From: Flexilinea flocculi
Lineage (GTDB): Bacteria; Chloroflexota; Anaerolineae; Anaerolineales; Anaerolineaceae
DNA: 64,000 nt
NCBI RefSeq assembly: GCF_001192795.1
Contig: NZ_DF968181.1
Coordinates: 1-64,000, forward strand
Direction: 5' to 3'
Shown: in pieces, positions 45,101 through 53,509 of the stretch
How positions within the stretch are numbered: position 1 is the stretch's first letter
Layout of the letters: each line of letters opens with the position of its first letter
The notes under the pieces: generated by a model
What the model saw: only the letters and a program-made list of their open reading frames with translations
The model's database searches: none
What the model was told of the DNA's origin: nothing
Made by a program: the position numbers and the translations under genes

Positions 45101-48100
45101 TAATGAGCCAGAAGAAGTCGCTTTAACAACCACAGAAACGCTGCAAGTGCCATTGGCGGGGATAGATCCACCCGTATAAGAGAGTGTGTTTCCGCCTTCA
45201 CTGGCCACCAGTGTTCCGCCGCAGGTATTGATCGTACTTAGCGGTGAATTATTGATCAGACCTGCTGGATATGTATCTGAAAAGGCTACCCCGCTCAAAG
45301 CAGTATCGGTGTTGGGGTTAGTGATATTGAGCGTCAATGTTGTTAGACCGCCAACCGGGATGGAATTTGGAGAAAAAACTTTCGTGATAACAGGTGCCAG
45401 CGCTGGATTAATAGTTACACTTTCGGTCGCGCTGTTATTCTCAGAAGTTGGATCAGTTTGACCAGAGCCAGCATTTACTTGCACGGTGTTTTCCAGGTTC
45501 CCTCTTGCGGACGCAGACACCGTTCCGTTGACTGTAATCGTAAGGTAATTCTCTGCTCCGGCACTGATACTCATTCCGGTAAATAAAATGTCGTTGCCTG
45601 ATGATCCATTAGCTCCACAACTTGCTGTTCCACTTGCGACACAGTTTTCTGTGACCCCGGTGATCCAGTCTGGAACAGTATCTGAAATACTTGCTCCGCT
45701 TGCATCCGACGGACCGTTGTTGCTGACCTTAATGATGTAGCTGATCGGATTTCCTGCCGTATAAGAGCCACTTCCAGCAGTTTTCGTAATTATGAGATCT
45801 GTTTGAGGATTCGCTAAATTTGCATCCGGTGCACTATTGTTCCCTGAGATTGGATCGGTTTGACCTGTTCCAGGTTCAACGATTGCGGTGTTTACCAGAG
45901 TTCCACTGGCCCCCGCAGAAACCGTGCCATTGACCGTGATTGTCAGGTAGTTAGCAGCCCCGGCATTGATACTTATTCCGGTGAATAAAATGTCGTTGCC
46001 TGATGAACCATTAGATCCACAACTTGCTGTTCCACTTGCTACACAGTTTTCTGTGACCCCGGTGATCGAGACTGGAACAGTATCTGAAATACTTACTCCG
46101 CTTGCATTCGATGGACCATTATTTTTCACAATAATCGTATAGCTGATCGGGCTTCCTGCCGTATAGGTACCACGATCATCACTCTTAAAAATTAATAGTT
46201 CAGTCTGCGGTTGTGATGTGTCCGTATCTGTAGCTGTGTTATTGTCTGAAATTGGATCGACTTGTCCGGTACCAACAACCACTGTGGCAGTATTAACCAG
46301 AGGTTCAGTCATGGTTGCAGAGATTATTCCGTTTACGGTGATGGTTAAGTAATTTGCTGCTCCTGCATTGATGTTCACTCCAGAGAAGGAAATATCGTTA
46401 CCGGATGACGCATCGATTCCGCAGCTTGCGATTCCACTCGCCACACAATTCTGTGTGATACCGGTAATTGTTGCTGGAACTGCGTCAGAGATACTTACTC
46501 CATTCGCATTCGATGGACCATTGTTACTCACAATAATCGTATAACTAATCGGATTACCCGCTGTATAGGTCGCTGAGCCGTCATTTTTACTAATAGAGAG
46601 ATCGCTCTCAAGAACCGACACTGTGGCCGAAGCGACGGCTGATGTAATACCATTGCCTGACACACTGGCGAAATTGGTAACTTTTCTGGCAGTCAAGTCA
46701 GTTTCTGTAGTTGTATAAGATGAAGTGCAGCTCGTAGTGGCGTCTGGAGTCAGCGGGCCTGAACCGCAGGTAAAAGGAGTTCCCAGGGGGCTGCCCAGGT
46801 GATCGTCGCTGACCCAAAATGGGCCATTCAGAGTCACGTTGCCAGTGTTTCTGATCGTATATGTGTAAGCGATCGTTTGACCGGCAGCTGTAAAGTTTTC
46901 GAGGCTTGGATTTTTTGTCAGTGAAAGCGCTGGAGTTTGATCGGCGTATATTGTTTTACTGTCAGTAGGTGATGTCACCCCAACACCTGAAGCCGAGGCG
47001 GTGTTCGTCACTGAGCCTTTATCAAGATCAGTTTGATTGACGAGATAAATTGCATTGCAACTGATAGATCCACCTACAGCAAGATTGTTATTGCTGCAAG
47101 TGAAGGAACTGCCGCCATTGATCATGTTGTCTGAGATGGTGATCGGTCCAGTAACTGAGACATTGCCGGTATTCTTTACCGTATACGCATAATGGATGAC
47201 CGTGCCAACATTCGAGTAGGAAGTCTCGGTTACGTTTTTTGACATAGTAAGCGCTGGTGCAGCCTTGTTAGCCGTCACGCTAACAGGATCAGAATTTACC
47301 ACGATCTGGTTTCCTCCGGAGCCTGAGATGCTTGACGCTGTGGCAGTGTTCTTTACAGAACCAGAAGCGATGTCTGCAGCCGTAACAGTGTAGCTTACAC
47401 TACAGGTTCGGGTTGCCCCTGCTGCCAGCGTACCGGACCCGCATGCAAAAGCGGTGCCTGCCGGGCTGCCGATATGATCATCACTAATGGTGATGCTGCT
47501 CAAGGTTGTATTACCGGTATTTGTTACCGTGTACGTATAAGTTAGGGTGTTACCGGCAGTCGTAAAAGCAGTGGGTAATACACTCTTGGCAACAGTTACT
47601 CCGGGAGTTTGAGCCTGGATTACATTTGCCTGGGTCTGATTCGTGGTAATTCCGTTTCCTGTGGCGGAAGCTGTATTAAGAACAAATCCAGCGGTGGCAT
47701 CAGCAGAAGTAATGGTGTAAGCCGCTGTGCAGCTTGTCGTCCCTCCTATAGCCAGAGGTCCAGAACCACAAATAAACGGAGTACCGAGCGGGCTGCCGAT
47801 ATGATCATCTGTAACCGTGAAAGGGCCTGAAAGCACCACATTGCCGGTATTTTTAATTACATAAGTATAAGTAATAATGTTCCCAGCAGTTTGAAAAGTC
47901 GGGAGCGACGGTGTTTTTGTAAGGGAAAGGCCGGGACCAGCGTAGATTGTCATAGCTTTGGCTGAATCAGAGGTCAACCCGCTTCCGGCAGCGATAGCCG
48001 TGTTTGTTATCGTTCCAGAAATGACGTCAGCGGCAGTGACAGTGTAAGTCGCGATGCAGCTCGTCGTCATGCCTGCTGCCAACGGTCCGTTTCCACATGG

Positions 48101-49408
48101 AAATGGGTCTCCTGCCGGGTAGTCTATTCCTAAAACCGTGAGCGGTTTGTCATCTGTCACTGTGAATGGACCGTCCACTGACCCGCTTGTTCCTGTGTTT
48201 TTGATGATGTAAGTATATGTAAGAATTTGTCCAACAGCGTTAAAGGATAAAGTTGATATGTTTTTCGTCAAACCCAAAGCGGTGGGTAAACCGATGTTAA
48301 CCGTTGCTGTAGCTGGTCCAACAGTGGTTGAACCCTGAAGACCAGTTGCCGAATTTGAGTAGTTAAATCCATTGGGACAGCCAGTAATTGCAGTCGTATA
48401 AATCAACTTAAGAGATGAATTTGCAGCAATAGGATAGCCGAGTCCACTGCCTATCCAGTTAACAGTTCCATTTGCACCTACCGATGGGAGGCTGGACGAA
48501 TTTGCAGCGGTTACATCACTGCCAGAGGCAGCCGGGTTTGCGACGGTCATACAAGTGGGTAAAACGTCCGTGATCGAGTCAAGAGTAATTGCGACAGGTG
48601 TACTATTACTGAAAACCACTGTCCAGGTGATTGGCCCTGCTGTATTACTTGCCAGCGTAGATGGAGATGCCGTCTTGGCCATGGTGAGTGTAGGTAACGC
48701 AGCTGATAGAATTGTCGAGGAAGCAAAACCCGTGTATTTATACTGCGAGCCACTCCTTGCGGCTGACCAAGGATGCACCATCACTTGCGAATTGCGGCAG
48801 TTAATCTCCCAGGAGTAAGTAATGGTGATCGTTCCACCTCCGCCCGGAATGCTGGCTGTTGGGAACGCAAGATAATTTTGTTGCCCAACTGTGACTCCCG
48901 TCACACCTCCAGAAATGGCAGTGACAGTTGAAGCAACCAGTCTCACACAACTATCTGGGAAGCCAGCCTCGCCTGCCGGTTGGAAGAACAAATCGGTGTT
49001 ATTTCCAAATGAATAGACCACTTTTTGAGTCAACAATTGGCCGAGAAATACTCCAGGACCAAGCACGGAACTCTGGGCAATTCCGCCTGCATTCGCACTT
49101 AGCAAGGTACTGGTTGTCACCGTTCCCGCACGGTTCACCGCGGTATATCCTGTTGCAGTCGCTGAAATTGTATAGTTGGCAGTGTATCCCCCGAATGGAT
49201 CTCCTCCCCCCTTGGAATGGTTGCAGACTTCCGAATAGTCTACATAGAAATAAGTCCCCACACTTGCGCCTGCAGCCAGTGACACGATCGTTCTCGTTTG
49301 ATCGCTCGGGGTCTTAAAATAAGAAGCATTCGTACCTGTGAAACTCGAGAAATTAACCACAACATTGGATAACGCAGCAGCGCTGGTATTTGTGATCTGA
49401 AATGACAA
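38624..49408 (-). CDS. Giant DUF11-repeat surface protein with PKD domain, LPETG motif and C-terminal sortase
   Basis: 3594 residues in this open segment. It continues in frame, across one TGA at 49409-49411, from the signal-peptide segment at 49409-49621. About 22 DUF11-type Ig-like repeats of 80-110 residues follow each other; typical wording is TYTIKNTGNVTLSGPF, VTDDHIGSPLGTPF, CGSGPL and a closing GxVTNTAxAxG. A non-DUF11 insert occupies about residues 1830-2080 (TGTGTLFTSELTVGDSISID, then SDDTSSIYINGIYLGQHTG), with a PKD domain after it (VYDAPGVYVAQVTARAQYGC). LPETGFPAGKRT starts at 3428. The sortase domain has His3508 in IAGHNH, Cys3573 in LITCE and RRIVYAKP. It is probably a long fibrous adhesin. 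Cys pairs at fixed places in many repeats suggest disulfides. Confidence 0.88.
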   Translation of the reverse strand: MSFQITNTSAAALSNVVVNFSSFTGTNASYFKTPSDQTRTIVSLAAGASVGTYFYVDYSEVCNHSKGGGDPFGGYTANYTISATATGYTAVNRAGTVTTSTLLSANAGGIAQSSVLGPGVFLGQLLTQKVVYSFGNNTDLFFQPAGEAGFPDSCVRLVASTVTAISGGVTGVTVGQQNYLAFPTASIPGGGGTITITYSWEINCRNSQVMVHPWSAARSGSQYKYTGFASSTILSAALPTLTMAKTASPSTLASNTAGPITWTVVFSNSTPVAITLDSITDVLPTCMTVANPAASGSDVTAANSSSLPSVGANGTVNWIGSGLGYPIAANSSLKLIYTTAITGCPNGFNYSNSATGLQGSTTVGPATATVNIGLPTALGLTKNISTLSFNAVGQILTYTYIIKNTGTSGSVDGPFTVTDDKPLTVLGIDYPAGDPFPCGNGPLAAGMTTSCIATYTVTAADVISGTITNTAIAAGSGLTSDSAKAMTIYAGPGLSLTKTPSLPTFQTAGNIITYTYVIKNTGNVVLSGPFTVTDDHIGSPLGTPFICGSGPLAIGGTTSCTAAYTITSADATAGFVLNTASATGNGITTNQTQANVIQAQTPGVTVAKSVLPTAFTTAGNTLTYTYTVTNTGNTTLSSITISDDHIGSPAGTAFACGSGTLAAGATRTCSVSYTVTAADIASGSVKNTATASSISGSGGNQIVVNSDPVSVTANKAAPALTMSKNVTETSYSNVGTVIHYAYTVKNTGNVSVTGPITISDNMINGGSSFTCSNNNLAVGGSISCNAIYLVNQTDLDKGSVTNTASASGVGVTSPTDSKTIYADQTPALSLTKNPSLENFTAAGQTIAYTYTIRNTGNVTLNGPFWVSDDHLGSPLGTPFTCGSGPLTPDATTSCTSSYTTTETDLTARKVTNFASVSGNGITSAVASATVSVLESDLSISKNDGSATYTAGNPISYTIIVSNNGPSNANGVSISDAVPATITGITQNCVASGIASCGIDASSGNDISFSGVNINAGAANYLTITVNGIISATMTEPLVNTATVVVGTGQVDPISDNNTATDTDTSQPQTELLIFKSDDRGTYTAGSPISYTIIVKNNGPSNASGVSISDTVPVSITGVTENCVASGTASCGSNGSSGNDILFTGISINAGAANYLTITVNGTVSAGASGTLVNTAIVEPGTGQTDPISGNNSAPDANLANPQTDLIITKTAGSGSYTAGNPISYIIKVSNNGPSDASGASISDTVPDWITGVTENCVASGTASCGANGSSGNDILFTGMSISAGAENYLTITVNGTVSASARGNLENTVQVNAGSGQTDPTSENNSATESVTINPALAPVITKVFSPNSIPVGGLTTLTLNITNPNTDTALSGVAFSDTYPAGLINNSPLSTINTCGGTLVASEGGNTLSYTGGSIPANGTCSVSVVVKATSSGSLTNTSSEVTAVNSDPGGASSDVLTVIAVADLGITKTDGVLTVKSVDSPLTPVTYTLTVVNTGTITAAGVELKDTIPANLNFVSSTCGTPAIEGSIYTWALADIAANASYSCTVTCSVAAGLSDGTRISNYAHISTTSTEPNLTNNEVADINIVQSTDAPDLRVTKTDGQTSVLSGDTITYTISYTNASLTADATGVVLTDTIPSNASYISSSDSGVNVGSTVTWTIGNLAANETGTRTVTIQVNDSLLSGAAVLNRVNIHGTETDYNLMDNSSTDSDVVVAPYVVIEKSVSGDASIGGILTYSIHWQNNSTADAAEVVITDAIPSHTTLVPGSITASGSESGGTITWNLGTQPPGSSGTVSFQVSAAEGAGGDVSTTPSLSTETGSGSVTVVSKTSAYTTLPWCDSSRCLGYKTIYQGTGNANSVGPIGWNDNPRAVAASDADAFASSPWIQPTAADVETFYWMNSSVLNAEWTAAQTDYQLTGTIAVTQGSDSVTGTGTLFTSELTVGDSISIDNNDYKVASITDDFHLTLTAPYAGDTNSGLSYYTEGIVDPNYSFFRQAFCLPLNASNLNGTLNISSDDTSSIYINGIYLGQHTGAGAYGTYSGANSIQSGINILAVELENNIHNGHKVYSGGDHSGLLFNLQANYGSLRPFASAPTMIMTGQAATFTIDENALGGRTPYDYSVDFGDGSSAPYQASTTITHVYDAPGVYVAQVTARAQYGCTGTDQVTINVLPIGNQILANTANVAYKNSTLTGTYAGQSGAGINLLPGLILEKTTSTSGYTMVGDTISYNFTLTNNGNVTLTAPTIRDDHIGEFNCGTGPLNPEATTSCTQTYTVTQADLDAGNVKNIATGHASFNGDNVDSNVDEVTVSGSQSPSLLLTKTAEPSIYSAVGQTIQYTYTIKNNGNVTLSGPFSITDDKTTVACTQPEDGLLSLDEEMTCAAVYKITLGDLDSGIVTNNATGHANFKGVAVDSNSDDFTVNATQSPSISLTKTAEPLTYSAVDDEITYSYTLTNTGNVTLSSPFNITDDHIGNPTNTPFDCGSLTSLPVGETTSCTATYAITQADLDSGSVTNTAQGHAKFNDVPVISEPDVFTVNAIQSPELSVTKTDDRNPANFNTLGQVVTYTLTATNNGNITLHNVTVSDSPTLDDFTCDPLNGSVLAPDEKLTCSGKHTINQDDLDNGFFNDMASASSTEITASNATNVINANQNGLLSLTKTDDLSPANFDTLGQVVTYTLTATNNGNITLHNVTVNDSPMLDDFSCDPVNGSDLEPFASMVCNGTHTINQTDLDNGYLIDTASASSDEATAPYSSVTLTATQTARLELSKAANPSEYYQVGQIINYTYTIKNTGNVNLTGIFSVSDDKASVTCSAPEDGTLSPNEEMICSATYAITQADLITGIVTNSAFASGFFGSNPINSDPVDETIIIGEIPSILVVKSSTTNEISSAGDVVPYTFTVTNQGEMPLTGVTVVDPNCTGSISLPTGDTNLDGKLQVDENWIYHCNHTVTQSEIDAGGTLSNTVTVDSNESTPYTDTLEINIVQNAGLTLEKTAEEYTYNQVGDILHFSITAHNSGNVTLTAVEISDPKITGLDCDLDIPAILLPNESLVCRGTHIVVQADLDAGFYSNASSASGTPPDGTALTPNSDLIIYAAPMIGLAKNLVSIKPVTGSAGTWDVEFGFLIRNYDAKLITGLHVVDDLESTFPVPAEILSIQELTSPTLHVNNGFNGISDQNLLTGEDILAGNADATITLVVRLIPASSSYFNTAQVSGIDPDGKTVGDASENGTNPDPDGNNMPGDNWTPTPITFNAYIFDPPHGVKTFDATGLPLLEWTMEWINNTNIIAINAEIHDPIPVGASYSAAGISSGYGLPASYPPGSTNIGVACTDSSTITTTELCYYEGPTPANPRGQIIWKGILGPDLGGFDPIVAVNDLQINFFVKVNDGITGVENRATIDSDRNGDGDTIDSGETDVASADANWKTIPPIPEVLPETGFPAGKRTVLPAQPAALAYRNLSGFTIEIPIIDSFAELVVVPQDDKTKFSVEWLGNRAGLLEGTALPGEGTSIIAGHNHIDLGTAGPFAFLLNLKENDRIFVNTAKDKFLVYSVYANQLVQPDDVDAVFQNTIPGSLVLITCEQELLEGGYQYRRIVYAKPLL

Positions 49409-49621
49409 TCAGGCACCGCGAGGCCCCTGAGCATTGCATCGGTTGGCATCGAGCCACAATTTTTCTTGTGATGTGAGCGTAATTGTCAACGGTGCAGATG
49501 CGGCATTAACCGACCATCGGGGCTGAACGAAAACTGCAATCAACAATATTGCAAAAAGAAAAAGAATTCGTTTTCTTTTTAATAACGAGATATTCTGCTG
49601 ACTCAAAAAGAATTGTTTCAA
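49409..49621 (-). CDS. Signal-peptide segment of the giant DUF11 protein, cut off by an in-frame TGA
   Basis: 70 residues starting at a TTG (49621) with a GAGGAG site five to six bases upstream; no ATG is available. A basic stretch KRKR and RILFLFAILLIAVFVQPRW make a signal peptide, followed by SAPLTITLTSQEKLWLDANR and CNAQGPRGA. The next codon is TGA, and the frame then reads LSFQITNTSAAALSNVV without a break through the giant protein. The two segments are clearly one gene of 3,665 codons. Whether the TGA is a sequencing or assembly error, a fresh mutation or a recoded codon cannot be told from here. Confidence 0.85.
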   Translation of the reverse strand: MKQFFLSQQNISLLKRKRILFLFAILLIAVFVQPRWSVNAASAPLTITLTSQEKLWLDANRCNAQGPRGA

Positions 49622-49825
49622 TTTCGCTCCTCAACACTGCTAATAAAATCTCGTAACAATAATAAATTACTCAATTCATTGGGGAAAAAGGCAAAGAAAA
49701 AACCTGCTGAAATAGTCTTTGTATTTATCGATTAAAGCAATTCTACAGTTAAGATCATCAACGATCTAATTAAATCCGACATTAGGACTAAATTATTTTA
49801 TCGACGATTATCCTGATAATCCAGC

Positions 49826-49944
49826 GATTCGAAATTTGGAAAAGCCTTTTGAGAAAAGAGAGAAAACTTGTTGTTGTATTGTTTTTGCGCTCCGCTCAAA
49901 AACAATACAACAACAAATACTCCCGCTCATAATTCGAATTGCTG
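49826..49944. repeat. Intergenic hairpin element, well-preserved copy
   Basis: The ends CAGCGATTCGAAATTTGG and CATAATTCGAATTGCTG flank a core (49868-49916) in which TTGTTGTTGTATTGTTTTTG pairs with its full complement over 20 bp. The arm has TATTG where the neighbour at 50070 has TGTTG, with the matching change on the opposite arm. Along with the next copy it fills the 660-base gap between the giant gene and the 959-residue paralogue; I see no gene there. Confidence 0.85.
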
Positions 49945-50029
49945 CTTATAATCCGTTTCTTGTAATAGGTAATAATTATATATATAAAGTATATTCTTTT
50001 TTACCAACGAATTTATTAAATGTTAGCAA

Positions 50030-50148
50030 TTCGAAATACGGAAAAGCCTTTTGAGAAAAAAGAAAAAAATTGTTGTTGTGTTGTTTTTGCGCTCCGTGCA
50101 AAAACAACACAACAACAACTAATCCCTCTCATAATTCGAATTGCTGGA
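50030..50148. repeat. Intergenic hairpin element, well-preserved copy
   Basis: The ends AGCAATTCGAAATACGG and CATAATTCGAATTGCTG flank a core at 50070-50118 with a 21-bp perfect stem (TTGTTGTTGTGTTGTTTTTG and complement). GGAAAAGCCTTTTGAGAAAA on its left is shared with the copy at 49826. Confidence 0.85.
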
Positions 50149-50184
50149 ACAATCATGAATTCTTTTCATATTTCTATTTACTGT

Positions 50185-50795
50185 TTGTTCCATCGATGAA
50201 AAGACCGATATGAATCGCTTATCTTGAATCTCGCACCGGTCTTATTCATTATCAGAAAATCACCGAATATGATCGCCAAATTTACAGAAGCGGCTTTGCA
50301 TAGACAATTCTTCTGTACTGGTATCCGCCTTCCAGAAGCTCCTGCTCGCAGGTAATCAGAACAAGCGAACCGGGGATTGTATTTTGAAAAACGGCGTCGA
50401 CATCATCTGGTTGTACAAGTTGATTGGCATAAACGCTGTATCCAAGGATTTTATCCTCTGCCGTATGAACAAAGATGCGGTCATTTTCTTTCAAATTCAG
50501 CAAAAAAGCAAAAGGCCCAGCACTTCCGAGATCAATATGATTATGTCCTGCAATGATTGAAGTACCATCTCCAGGCAGGGCTGTTCCTTCGAGGAGACCG
50601 GCGCGGTCTCCCAGCCATTCCACTGAAAATTTGGTTTCATCGTCTTGCGGAACAACGACCAGATCGGCAAAACTGTCGATGATCGGAATTTCAATGGAGA
50701 ATCCGCTCAGATTGCGATAGGCAAGGGCGGCAGGTTGTGCCGGCAGCACGGTGCGCTTGCCTGCCGGGAATCCGGTTCCAGGCAACACTTCAGGT
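50185..50795. repeat. Duplicated sortase module and terminator (copy 2)
   Basis: Partner of 38527-39137. Over the 167 residues from LPGTG to the C-terminus I count about a dozen substitutions relative to the giant protein. The terminator (50199-50244) is included. Confidence 0.9.
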
Positions 50796-53161
50796 TTTCT
50801 CCCATGTCCACCCCAGTAATAATCCGGCAAATCCCCATTTTGTCCTGGCGTATTGGTTACCAGTGTGCCGGTTACATTTTGAGAACCTGTTCCGGTAAGA
50901 AAGGCCCAGGATATCTGACCATTGGTTAATACTTCAGCGGTTTGAAGCGTCGCGGTGATGACACCTTCTTCACCCGGGGTTAGCAGATATCGTTGCCCTT
51001 GGACCAGCGCTGCAACTGCCTTTGCGGATGGGCCGATGGATACTTGCCCTGTATAAGCGGCTGATGTTTCGTGGAACAGAATATTTTCCGGAACAAACCA
51101 GGCGTCCGATTCGCCGTCATTGAGGATGGTTAAAGAAATTGTGGCACCCGTTCCCTGGGATTGATAGGTTCCTGAAATGATGCTGAAATTTAACGCTGCA
51201 TCACAGTAATTATGGCTTTGTGTTGCTGTGAGCGTTGGAATAGATAAATTCGGATCAATCGAAGAACTGCCTGCAAACGCAAAAGTTTCAGACAGAATTC
51301 GCGTTGCGGTATCCAATTCGGAAGTGATTGTGACCGATTCCCCTGCCGGAATGATGACAGACTCCGGATTACATAGATTGGTGTTTGAAAGAGAACAAGT
51401 AAGGTTTGTTACTTCCTCACCGTAGGAATAGGTAACCGATTCTTTGTAATAATATATTTTTGTCAGGTCGATTGTGATCGCTCCCGTTCCGCGGTTCGTC
51501 AATGTGTAATTCACATGGACAATTCCGTCATCCGTGTCACAAGTATCATATTCGCTGGAATTGGCAGTCAGTTCCAGATCCGAAGCTGAATAACATGCAT
51601 CGGATATCCATCCCAGGCTCATCGCTGGTGAAGCTGCGGTGAGTTCACTGCCTGAGGTGTATCGGAAGGATGTCTTAACCTGCATCTGGTTTTCAGCCAG
51701 CGGAGTCGCAGCTGTCGCTGATGCTGATAAATCAATCGTTTCATCTTGTGCAAGGTAGATACATTGATAAATGCCACAATTTTGGATTCTTGTGAGGCAG
51801 TCTGACCTTTCCCCATCGGTACAGCTTGTATAGGATAAGGCGGGATTACTTCCAGTCTGGTTAAGAACCTGAATTGTACCGGGTAATTCAATCAGAACCC
51901 GTCCCTGATCATAGTGGTTGGTTAATGAAAAATGCAGGGACAGGTTGGTGCTGCCAATCGAGGTTTCTAAACATTGTTCATCACTGGTGATATAGCCTCC
52001 TGCAACGGCAGTACCTTCAACAGGCAGATTGTTAATCATTAGCGAGATTGGAAGGGAGTCGTTCGCAGCAGCGGTTTCATCAACAGTGAATAAACCATAT
52101 GCGATTAATCGTTCTCCTGAACCAAGTGAAACGGGCGAATCAGGAGAAGTCCATGTGATTTGAGACTGTTTTGCGTATCCGCTGTCATAATTCAAAACTG
52201 TCGGAAGGTCGATCGAAAGCGTTTCAGTACCATAATTATAGAGTTCCAATTGAAGAGCTCCATCCAGACCGGTCATATCATAAACAGCGTAGCGGATTGT
52301 ACCCAACTGACAATTTTCTGTATTGGATGCATCAAAGTGGAGCTGTCCTTCAATCAGAATCGGTGTGGTTCCCAACACAAATGACAGATCAACTTCCGGA
52401 TCTGGCTGATTTCCTGCGAATTGGCTGAAGTCGGATGCAATAACGCGGAACACATAACATCCTGCTGTGGCGCTTTCAAACCCCTCAGCAGGAATTTGTG
52501 TCCAGTTTGCTCCCGTCACTGCAGCGAGAAATGTCTCATCGGTTGCAAGCGCTGCCTGATCAATCTCAGCATAATGGATTGGACCGATGGACACAGCATC
52601 ATAAGAATCGTTGATTCGAATTCCGGTTTGGGAAAAATCAAGGATGGATGTACCCTCATTGTAGTAGACAAAATAGAATTCAGCTTTAGCAAGACATTGC
52701 GGAAAAATCCCAAATACATATCGGCCGTCATCTCCAATAGCGGAAAATTCCCCTGTTCGATATGCAATTCCGTTGGCAATTACGGAATTCACGTTCAGCG
52801 ATACATCCAGTGACGCATTGTCAGCAGCCAATAACTCGTCGATTTCAAATGAGCCATGGATATAGGGAATATCCGGAGGAGAACTCAATGCCGGCAGGTT
52901 ATAAGGTGATCCTATTTCTGACAAATCCCAATTGACAGGTACCGTCACTGAAGGATCTATTGTAAAAAATTCCGGGAGTGATAACAAAACAGGATCTGGA
53001 TTGGGGTTTGAAATTCCCAGCGTGATCTTTCCATCCATACCGGTAATATAATAGGATGCAGAAGAAATCTCGGTTTCAATATCAGCAGCGAAAACCGGAA
53101 TTGTGAACAGACACAACATGAAAAAGGTCATGACCAGTTTGGCGAGGTTTGACTTCTTCAT
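50282..53161 (-). CDS. Secreted surface protein with two long repeats, LPGTG motif and C-terminal sortase
   Basis: 959 residues from the ATG at 53161, which has GGAGGAACGA before it; the ATG six codons upstream lies inside that site. The signal peptide is KLVMTFFMLCLFTIPVFA. The ectodomain is of a type I do not recognise: two related halves of about 280 residues, the first opening YYITGMDGKITLGISNPNPD and the second YDMTGLDGALQLELYNYGTE, followed by further beta-rich, Cys-containing segments. LPGTGFPAGKRT begins at residue 793, then the sortase domain with IAGHNH, LITCE and RRIVYAKP. There is no membrane anchor after the motif. Its sortase module is nearly identical to that of the giant gene 11.7 kb away. 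Confidence 0.9.
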   Translation of the reverse strand: MKKSNLAKLVMTFFMLCLFTIPVFAADIETEISSASYYITGMDGKITLGISNPNPDPVLLSLPEFFTIDPSVTVPVNWDLSEIGSPYNLPALSSPPDIPYIHGSFEIDELLAADNASLDVSLNVNSVIANGIAYRTGEFSAIGDDGRYVFGIFPQCLAKAEFYFVYYNEGTSILDFSQTGIRINDSYDAVSIGPIHYAEIDQAALATDETFLAAVTGANWTQIPAEGFESATAGCYVFRVIASDFSQFAGNQPDPEVDLSFVLGTTPILIEGQLHFDASNTENCQLGTIRYAVYDMTGLDGALQLELYNYGTETLSIDLPTVLNYDSGYAKQSQITWTSPDSPVSLGSGERLIAYGLFTVDETAAANDSLPISLMINNLPVEGTAVAGGYITSDEQCLETSIGSTNLSLHFSLTNHYDQGRVLIELPGTIQVLNQTGSNPALSYTSCTDGERSDCLTRIQNCGIYQCIYLAQDETIDLSASATAATPLAENQMQVKTSFRYTSGSELTAASPAMSLGWISDACYSASDLELTANSSEYDTCDTDDGIVHVNYTLTNRGTGAITIDLTKIYYYKESVTYSYGEEVTNLTCSLSNTNLCNPESVIIPAGESVTITSELDTATRILSETFAFAGSSSIDPNLSIPTLTATQSHNYCDAALNFSIISGTYQSQGTGATISLTILNDGESDAWFVPENILFHETSAAYTGQVSIGPSAKAVAALVQGQRYLLTPGEEGVITATLQTAEVLTNGQISWAFLTGTGSQNVTGTLVTNTPGQNGDLPDYYWGGHGRKPEVLPGTGFPAGKRTVLPAQPAALAYRNLSGFSIEIPIIDSFADLVVVPQDDETKFSVEWLGDRAGLLEGTALPGDGTSIIAGHNHIDLGSAGPFAFLLNLKENDRIFVHTAEDKILGYSVYANQLVQPDDVDAVFQNTIPGSLVLITCEQELLEGGYQYRRIVYAKPLL

Positions 53162-53509
53162 TCGTTCCTCCATATTCAATTATTCTATTTATCCAACCGT
53201 TGCAATTGTATTTATCTGACGTATCCATTGAGAATGCCATCAGAAGTTATATTTACCGGGATGTGTGCTGTGTTCTTATGAATAAATCTTGGCTTTTCAT
53301 CAACAAGATTATGGTTCCATGACTTCCGTGTAGTTTGTCTATAAAAATTATACTACTTCAAGTGTTGCGAAATGAATTGAGAATCGGCGATTTGAAATTG
53401 GGAAATTCGGGGAAAAGAATCAAATATGTCTTTGAAGATTTACGAGTTTTACTCTGATTATTGATAAATGAAATTATTGGATAACAAATCAGATGGAATG
53501 GATGAAACC

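Noticed and set aside
41132-49317. Several plus-strand open frames of 60-160 residues under the giant surface protein gene
   Set aside because: They are mirror readings of the repetitive DUF11 coding region with no start signals or recognisable domains.
49409-49411. Genome-wide reassignment of TGA to Trp or Gly
   Set aside because: TGA is the natural stop of several intact genes here (for example the ATGA overlaps at 28783 and 63819, and the end of the permease at 20701).
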